Origin: Promethearchaeota archaeon | GTDB lineage: Archaea > Asgardarchaeota > Lokiarchaeia > Sigynarchaeales > SOKP01 | Reading direction: 5' to 3' | DNA length: 5,465 nucleotides | Assembly (NCBI GenBank): GCA_019057735.1 | Contig: JAHLWV010000171.1 | Coordinates: forward strand, 1 to 5,465 | Part shown: positions 1-3,577 of the stretch, piece by piece | Layout of the letters: every line of letters begins with the position of its first letter | Numbering within the stretch: position 1 is the stretch's first letter | Program-made: the position numbers and the translations under genes | Notes under the pieces: model-generated | Databases searched by the model: none | What the model was told of the DNA's origin: nothing | The model's input: the letters and a program-made list of their open reading frames with translations, nothing else

Positions 1-193
1 TTGAATGTTGTATTTCTATAACAATTTGTTTACCGGTACTTAATTTACAATAAATGTCAGCAATTCGGTTACCGATAGGATATTCTTTCTTTATAACATC
101 AATTTTGTTATCAAACGGAAGGAAGGAGTAGAAATGTTCTTTTATTCTAAGATGTTCAAATGACTCTGCTTCGTTTTTATTAGGTATTATCAT
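1..193 (-). CDS. CoiA-like PD-(D/E)XK nuclease, N-terminal fragment
   Basis: This is the first 64 residues of a protein that runs off the left edge. It starts at an ATG (191-193 on the complement), and an in-frame TGA lies two codons upstream, so the start is well fixed. The N-terminus carries an EHLRIKEHFY helix (residues 13-22), then EYPIGNRIADIYC (37-49) and IVIEIQHS (57-64). The pattern of a helix, then IGxRxAD, then a strand ending in EIQxS is typical of the nuclease core of competence protein CoiA and related PD-(D/E)XK enzymes. Asp46 and Glu60/Gln62 would be the metal-binding and catalytic positions. Such nucleases act on DNA in uptake, repair or defence, but the role here is unknown because the C-terminal part, which would show any accessory domain, is missing. 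No Shine-Dalgarno is visible. The gene diverges from the zinc-ribbon gene across 157 bases. The family is recognised from motif memory, not from a search. Confidence 0.65.
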   Translation of the reverse strand, partial: MIIPNKNEAESFEHLRIKEHFYSFLPFDNKIDVIKKEYPIGNRIADIYCKLSTGKQIVIEIQHS

Positions 194-350
194 AATTCAA
201 GCACTTAGAATTACCAAATAATTAACAACTATATTAATAAACCCTAACATTTTCATAAAGCGAATTTACCAAGCTGCTTTTATAGAAAGAAAATAACGAT
301 ACACGATTAATATTTTTTTCTTTTAAATAAACATAAAAAATTAATGATTC

Positions 351-737
351 ATGATTGTCTCAGAATATACGAAAAAGAAAACTACTCTAAGTTATATTAA
401 ATGCGTTCTTTGTCGAAAAGATCCCAAATCAGGTGTAAAAATTAAAAGAATTGGAAACACTTTTGGAACTGTATGTGAAGAATGCACGAAAACATTTAGT
501 GATGAAGAAATCGAGTTGATGCATAACATGTTTAATGCATTTGGAGGATATTTCGGGAAAATGAGTAATTCTAAAGAGTTATCGTATGCAAAACTTGAGG
601 AAATTGCAAAGGGATATAAGGAACAAAATAAGAACATCAATAACATCGAAAACGACATTAAAACACTTCATTCGGCATTTCTCTACGGAATTAGCCAGAA
701 ACAGCTCGTAAGAGGAGTAAAATTATTAGTTGATTAA
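351..737 (+). CDS. Small zinc-ribbon protein with ClpX-type C4 finger
   Basis: This 128-residue protein has four cysteines, C18-x2-C21 and C42-x2-C45, with 20 residues between the pairs. That is close to the spacing of the C4 zinc finger at the N-terminus of ClpX, and CEEC resembles the CDEC seen there, so one bound zinc is likely. No AAA+ ATPase follows. Instead there is a predicted amphipathic helix with a small glycine/aromatic patch (FNAFGGYFG, 61-69), a charged helical stretch that could form a coiled coil (75-105), and a C-terminal segment (103-128) that is nearly repeated 700 bases downstream in a broken copy. A stand-alone ClpX-type finger would fit an adaptor or protein-protein interaction role, but the function is not known. 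The start is the ATG at 351; the ATG at 344 is out of frame. No clear Shine-Dalgarno is seen. A T/A-rich stretch (311-335) could hold a TATA box very close to the start. It is convergent with the thioesterase gene. Confidence 0.75.
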   Translation: MIVSEYTKKKTTLSYIKCVLCRKDPKSGVKIKRIGNTFGTVCEECTKTFSDEEIELMHNMFNAFGGYFGKMSNSKELSYAKLEEIAKGYKEQNKNINNIENDIKTLHSAFLYGISQKQLVRGVKLLVD

Positions 738-789
738 TAATTTCTGCATCTGGTGATAAGACGAACAATTTAATAGGAATTATTGGGAC

Positions 790-1260
790 TTATTTGATCC
801 ATGTTAGTTCTGGTGCTTTTATCGCAATGACCTCTGCCTTTGCACATTCAATTTTGTCCGAGAATGCTGTGCATGAGATAATTGTTTTACGATCTTTCGT
901 TTCTTTGATTTTTGCTCTCAAAACAACGGGATTTTTAACGAATATCGGTTTCATATGTCTCATAGTTATGGATCCTCCCGCATATGGAATAAATGGTTTC
1001 GATCCAAGTTCACGACCCTCTGTTTTATAGAGCGCTGCAATTGCTGTATTTACACAATGGCAATCAATTAAAGTAGAAAGAATTCCGCCACATAAAACTC
1101 CCAAACCCGCCTCATAAATTTTTTTAGGTATCCAAGTGCAAATCGTTTCATCCCCATCCCAAAAACTCTTTATCTGTAAACCGTGTTCATTATTTCTTCC
1201 ACAACCAAAACATTTACTATACTGTTCCGGCCATAGATCCTGAAAAGCTTGTTGAGACAT
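790..1260 (-). CDS. PaaI-like hotdog-fold acyl-CoA thioesterase
   Basis: The predicted reaction is hydrolysis of acyl-CoA to free acid and CoA in the cytoplasm. Numbered from the ATG at 1260 the product has 156 residues. The N-terminal CFGCG followed by HGLQIKSFW (17-34) is the entry strand of a known group of hotdog thioesterases. Next comes GVLCGGILSTLIDCH (54-68), equivalent to the HGG-x-n-D active-site helix, with Asp66 and His68 in the group's LIDCH motif. The strands GSITMRHMKPIF (96-107) and VVLRAKIKE follow. The histidine of the usual HGG is Cys57 here. The length is normal for a single-domain hotdog enzyme, which would act as a dimer or tetramer. A GTG at 1269 would add three residues; I prefer the ATG because a GTGA lies nine bases upstream of it. 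Eight cysteines in a short protein is notable. The substrate cannot be told. The gene is convergent with the zinc-ribbon gene and divergent from the GNAT gene, and its start lies inside a nested palindrome. Confidence 0.88.
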   Translation of the reverse strand: MSQQAFQDLWPEQYSKCFGCGRNNEHGLQIKSFWDGDETICTWIPKKIYEAGLGVLCGGILSTLIDCHCVNTAIAALYKTEGRELGSKPFIPYAGGSITMRHMKPIFVKNPVVLRAKIKETKDRKTIISCTAFSDKIECAKAEVIAIKAPELTWIK

Positions 1261-1317
1261 AATATACACTCACATTTAAATGCTTTTTTTATTGAATTTC
1301 AATAATGTATATTATGT
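1257..1317. repeat. Nested palindromes at the thioesterase start
   Basis: Three perfect inverted repeats lie within 61 bases. The outer arms are ACATAATATACA (1257-1268) and TGTATATTATGT (1306-1317), 12 bp each around a 37-base spacer. Inside the spacer are CATTTAAATG (1273-1282) and TTATTGAATTTCAATAA (1289-1305; 8-bp arms with one central base). The left outer arm covers the thioesterase ATG on the minus strand. A leader RNA long enough to include both outer arms would bury the start codon in a stem. Alternatively these are protein binding sites in the promoter; the right arm contains a TATA-like ATAATATA on the minus strand. AT-rich DNA makes short palindromes common, so only the nesting and the 12-bp arms are notable. 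Confidence 0.55.
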
Positions 1318-1339
1318 TATTTATCCTTATAAGAATTCC

Positions 1340-1420
1340 TCACAGGAAATTATGAATCAGGTCAAATCTAATTTTTCCATTGTTTATTAATTCAACTGCT
1401 TTCATCGTTACATTCTGAGT
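1340..1420 (-). pseudogene. Possible remnant of a zinc-type alcohol dehydrogenase tail
   Basis: A short minus-strand frame ending in TGA (1340-1342 on the complement) reads TQNVTMKAVELINNGKI followed by RFDLIHNFL. It resembles the segment near the C-terminus of medium-chain alcohol/sorbitol dehydrogenases, where a helix of the type ALELIxxGKI is followed by a short loop, LIxxxF and a proline-leucine. There is no enzyme upstream: the frame meets a stop at 1442-1444 and the neighbouring DNA belongs to another remnant. The match is short and rests on my memory of the family pattern, so it may be chance. Confidence 0.22.
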
Positions 1421-1430
1421 TAAGTAATAA

Positions 1431-1511
1431 ATTAAAACACTTCATTCCGCTTTTCTTTACGGAATCAGCCCACAACAGCTTGTAAAAGGATTAAAACTAT
1501 TAGTGGATTAG
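1431..1511 (+). pseudogene. Broken second copy of the zinc-ribbon gene tail
   Basis: These 26 codons plus a TAG stop align without gaps to the last 26 codons and stop of the zinc-ribbon gene (657-737). By my count 68 of 81 bases and 22 of 26 residues agree. The amino acid changes are Gln to Pro, Lys to Gln, Arg to Lys and Val to Leu. Eight of the twelve changed codons, including the stop, are silent. The frame is closed immediately upstream by TAA at 1428-1430, and again by TAA at 1425-1427 and TGA at 1416-1418, and nothing resembling the zinc-ribbon half is present. The silent changes imply that the two copies diverged while both were under protein-level selection, and that this copy lost its 5' part later. 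With the intact gene it brackets the thioesterase gene as an imperfect direct repeat. Confidence 0.85.
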
Positions 1512-1578
1512 TCATTTGTTTGAAGGAAATATTTATTAGTTCATGCATATTACTAAATAACGTAAAAACCACTTAATT

Positions 1579-1582
1579 AGGA
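1579..1582 (+). promoter_or_regulatory. Ribosome binding site deciding a TTG start
   Basis: AGGA lies eight bases before the TTG at 1591. The upstream frame is closed by TAA at 1558-1560 and offers no ATG or GTG between, so this site supports TTG as the start of the GNAT gene. Confidence 0.5.
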
Positions 1583-1590
1583 CGCCTGAA

Positions 1591-2094
1591 TTGAATCCTA
1601 AAATCCTTAACACGCTAGAAACAAAAAGACTCGTAATCAAGCAAATTAATCAGATGGATTTATATAAAAGGGATGATGAATTACATCAGAAGTTTGAGAG
1701 TTACACTACCCCGACTAGCTTCTTTACAGATTTTCATAAGAATACACTGATCTTCACGATTACTCATAAAGTCAATAGCCAACTTTTAGGTCTTATCTTT
1801 TTGAAACCTTTAAATTCTAACAGTGAAATGGAATGCTTTGTTATACTATTTCCTCAATACAGGGGAAACGGTTTCGCAATAGAGGCTCTTAAAAAATCTA
1901 TTGAATTCGCATTTACAACCTTAAAGATAGAAACGCTTTACGCTTACATCAACCAAGATAACAAAAGAGGGTGGCTAGTAGCGGAACGTTCGGGTATGAA
2001 ATACATGGGGGATATAATCATTGAACAAAATAATAAGAAAAAAATGAAATTTTCGCTTAACAAAAATGATTTCGACAACTTGTATCTTCATTAA
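1591..2094 (+). CDS. GNAT-family N-acetyltransferase, RimJ/RimL type
   Basis: This 167-residue protein is predicted to transfer an acetyl group from acetyl-CoA to an amine, as RimJ/RimL-type enzymes do on protein N-termini, antibiotics or small metabolites. The opening LETKRLVIKQINQMDL (9-24) is the usual first strand and helix of this subgroup (T-x-R-L-x-I-R). The central strand GLIFLKPL (67-74) is followed by strand 4 and the CoA pyrophosphate-binding motif Q89-Y90-R91-G92-N93-G94-F95-A96, then helix 3 (97-108). LYAYINQDNKRGWLVAERSGMKYMG (116-140) is the motif B region. The usual Asn-x-x-Ser of motif B reads Asn124-Lys-Arg-Gly127 here, a small departure. The substrate cannot be read from sequence. 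Translation probably starts at TTG 1591 behind an AGGA site. The gene is divergent from the thioesterase and tail to tail with the DUF1028 gene, two bases between the stops. Confidence 0.85.
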   Translation: MNPKILNTLETKRLVIKQINQMDLYKRDDELHQKFESYTTPTSFFTDFHKNTLIFTITHKVNSQLLGLIFLKPLNSNSEMECFVILFPQYRGNGFAIEALKKSIEFAFTTLKIETLYAYINQDNKRGWLVAERSGMKYMGDIIIEQNNKKKMKFSLNKNDFDNLYLH

Positions 2095-2096
2095 AG

Positions 2097-3038
2097 CTAT
2101 AATGACAAGATTTTTTTCAAATCATCTTTAGAAACGGTTAATAAATCGCTTTCGGGAAGTCTTTCAGCAAGTAATCGCCAATTATTGTCTTTATCAAAGA
2201 CTTTTTTAAAGAACTTTGATGCTTCTTTAATTTTTTGGTTATTAGCTAAGGTGACCGCTGTCCAAAATTTCATTTCAAGATTGTTGGGAAATATATTTTG
2301 AGCAGAATCATATTCCTTAAGTGCGGCTTCCATATCATGGTGTTCCATTGCTAAATCTCCTTTATCCATGTGTTTATAAGCTCTATAAAGTTTTAATAAT
2401 CTTTCAAGTTCTCTAACTGGTTCCTCGTGATCTTCGACTCTTAAATCGATGATTTTATCTTCCCACTTATTTTTAGCTTCTTTACCACCTACAAGTAAAA
2501 TCGCTGCTGATTGTTTTCCTCTGATATCACCGCCTACAGTTTCTGCCGCTTCCATTGCTTTTATGATTCTTTCAGCCAAGGGTAAATTAGTGTTCATTTC
2601 AAAGTTTTTAGCCATTGTTGACCAAACTTTATTTGTAAGCATCATGTTAGCTTGAACCGAAAAATTATCACCTGTAATGTGACCTGCGTGAATAATGCAT
2701 TTCGTTCCAGTGTGAGTAGCTACTCTACCTTGAGCGTCTAATATTGCTACTTGTCTTACATCTCTACCTTCATCTTCAGATATTAAAAAGTTTAAAGCTT
2801 CCTCCGGCGATTTACCCTGCTTTAAAAGTTCTAACCCCCGCAAACCAAATGAGGCATTCACGAGTGATTGAGTAGCAACGACTCCAACTCCAGATTCGCC
2901 CCAGGAGACGATGCTTCCAACCGAGAAATAGTGACTCTGGACACCTACCCCCATCTCGCCAGTTTTAGTATCTCTTGCCACGATAGAATATGTGTGAGCA
3001 AGATTTCTCCCTCTAAAATTAATTTTGTTTTTCTTCAT
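2097..3038 (-). CDS. DUF1028 Ntn-hydrolase with TPR-like C-terminal region
   Basis: This is a 313-residue member of the DUF1028 family, which has an Ntn-hydrolase fold: an amidohydrolase type in which an N-terminal Thr, Ser or Cys freed by self-cleavage acts as nucleophile. The substrate of the family is not established to my knowledge. Hallmarks are HTYSIVARDTKTGEMGVGVQ (15-34), GVVATQSLVNASFGLRGLEL (52-71), REVRQ-like RDVRQVAILD (92-101), SVQANMM (127-133) and GGDIRGKQSAA (169-179). Thr16 is the likely nucleophile, leaving a 15-residue basic propeptide. Residues about 221-293 look like a pair of TPR-like helical repeats (EYDSAQNIFPNN, then FWTAVTLANN) ending in the RLP seen in relatives. 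I chose the ATG at 3038, with AAAGG ten bases upstream, over a TTG at 3095 that would add 19 residues with no family match. There is no signal peptide, so it is probably cytoplasmic. It is divergent from the acidic orphan gene. Confidence 0.9.
   Translation of the reverse strand: MKKNKINFRGRNLAHTYSIVARDTKTGEMGVGVQSHYFSVGSIVSWGESGVGVVATQSLVNASFGLRGLELLKQGKSPEEALNFLISEDEGRDVRQVAILDAQGRVATHTGTKCIIHAGHITGDNFSVQANMMLTNKVWSTMAKNFEMNTNLPLAERIIKAMEAAETVGGDIRGKQSAAILLVGGKEAKNKWEDKIIDLRVEDHEEPVRELERLLKLYRAYKHMDKGDLAMEHHDMEAALKEYDSAQNIFPNNLEMKFWTAVTLANNQKIKEASKFFKKVFDKDNNWRLLAERLPESDLLTVSKDDLKKILSL
2111..2117 (+). terminator. T-tract behind the GNAT gene
   Basis: A run of seven T lies 17 bases past the GNAT stop, inside the 3' end of the opposing DUF1028 gene. 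It has no hairpin, which fits an archaeal T-tract terminator. A matching run of seven A (2038-2044) inside the GNAT gene would give a T-tract for the opposite transcript. Confidence 0.35.
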
Positions 3039-3129
3039 TTTTTGATAACCTTTACTCGTAATTTTTCTTACATATTTTCTAGGAATGCAGTTCAATAAAC
3101 ATTATTGTTATTAACTTCAATTTAAAGAA

Positions 3130-3191
3130 CGAGATAATCATTTTTTATTCATAGAATAATAATAATCTTTATCTTGAATCTCGAGATAAAG
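3130..3191. promoter_or_regulatory. Candidate operator with repeated CGAGATAA sites
   Basis: CTTTATCT (3167-3174) and AGATAAAG (3184-3191) are perfect 8-bp inverted arms around a nine-base spacer, ending five bases before the start of the gene at 3197. The right arm overlaps CGAGATAA (3182-3189), which recurs exactly at 3130-3137. The two copies are 52 bases apart, close to five turns of the helix, so a bound protein could touch both on one face. The region lies between the divergent DUF1028 gene and the acidic orphan gene and could control either. In RNA the inverted arms would form a hairpin directly before the plus-strand start codon. This is a pattern call only; the regulator is unknown. 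Confidence 0.45.
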
Positions 3192-3196
3192 AAATT

Positions 3197-3547
3197 ATGA
3201 CAGAATTAAATGACTTATTTCAAGAATGGAACGAGTTAAATATTAAAGCTGGAGAATCAATGGGTCAATTTGATTTTACAAAGATTAAAGAAATACGGCA
3301 GAGTCAATCAAACGTAGAAAATTCGATATACGAGGTATTGAAAAATAACGCATCTGATGATCTGTTAAAAATTCTACCAGAAGAATGCGGCGAATTGGAG
3401 ATGGGATACAACACGAATGACAAAATATTTTACTTTGTAATGATCGATCCCGAGTTTGAGGACGCAGAAGAGACAATACTATTAGCTGTGACTATAGATC
3501 TTAATAATAAAGTTGGTTTACTTAAAGACTTTAAAATTGAAGACTAG
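3197..3547 (+). CDS. Small acidic protein of unknown function
   Basis: I do not recognise this 116-residue protein. By count it has 26 Asp/Glu against 10 Lys/Arg, so it is strongly acidic. The N-terminal half (1-60) looks helical, with a heptad-like stretch (LNDLFQEWNELNIKAGE, 4-20). The C-terminal half has alternating hydrophobic strands: KIFYFVMID (76-84), TILLAVTIDL (93-102) and KVGLLKDFKI (105-114), around a very acidic loop (84-92). This suggests a small alpha+beta domain with a helical extension. There is one cysteine (Cys64), no membrane segment and no signal peptide. It starts at ATG 3197 with only A-rich sequence before it and no Shine-Dalgarno. The upstream inverted repeat suggests its own regulation. 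It is convergent with the acyl-CoA dehydrogenase gene, 30 bases apart. That it is a real gene is supported by the clean frame filling the space between its neighbours and by its ordered strand pattern. Confidence 0.7.
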   Translation: MTELNDLFQEWNELNIKAGESMGQFDFTKIKEIRQSQSNVENSIYEVLKNNASDDLLKILPEECGELEMGYNTNDKIFYFVMIDPEFEDAEETILLAVTIDLNNKVGLLKDFKIED

Positions 3548-3570
3548 TAAAAAAGAAAAGAAAAAAAAAG
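3548..3570 (-). terminator. T-rich terminator of the acyl-CoA dehydrogenase gene
   Basis: The gap between the two convergent stops is almost pure A and G on the plus strand, so the minus-strand transcript leaves its gene through a run of nine T followed by further T blocks, with no hairpin. This fits archaeal T-tract termination of the gene ending at 3578. The plus-strand gene has no equally good T run in the gap. Confidence 0.5.
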
Positions 3571-3577
3571 AATGATT

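Larger units (their letters stand above)
1261..1590. other. Gene-poor gap with palindromes and gene remnants
   Basis: These 330 bases have no intact gene. From left to right they hold the palindromic region at the thioesterase start (1257-1317), a short minus-strand reading frame that resembles the tail of a zinc-type alcohol dehydrogenase (1340-1420), a broken second copy of the end of the zinc-ribbon gene (1431-1511), and the leader of the GNAT gene with an AGGA ribosome binding site (1579-1582). The mix of unrelated gene ends suggests a site of past rearrangement or deletion. No tRNA-like or insertion-sequence-like structure was seen. Confidence 0.6.

Noticed and set aside
225..296. Plus-strand peptide-like stretch ending KRIYQAAFIERK
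   Set aside because: It has no start codon in a sensible place, no upstream continuation and no family resemblance; treated as ordinary intergenic DNA.
392..658. Open minus-strand frame of 88 codons inside the zinc-ribbon gene
   Set aside because: It is antisense to the cysteine motifs and shows no domain; the plus frame also has a conserved paralogous tail, which settles the coding strand.
736..784. Inverted repeat AATAATTTC / GGAATTATT between the zinc-ribbon and thioesterase stops, a possible shared terminator
   Set aside because: Nine-base arms with one mismatch and a 31-base loop, all A/T rich and without a T run behind, are too weak to call.
794..1030. Open plus-strand frame of 78 codons
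   Set aside because: It lies fully inside the thioesterase gene on the other strand, whose motifs are clear; it is a shadow frame.
3039..3095. Longer DUF1028 start at TTG 3095, adding 19 residues
   Set aside because: The extra residues match nothing in the family, TTG is a weak start, and the ATG at 3038 has an AAAGG ten bases upstream.
2449..3098. Two open plus-strand frames (2449-2655 and 2868-3098)
   Set aside because: Both are antisense to well-recognised DUF1028 motifs and have no protein-like features of their own.
3285..3476. Open minus-strand frame of 63 codons
   Set aside because: It is antisense to the acidic orphan gene and has a composition typical of a reversed acidic gene.
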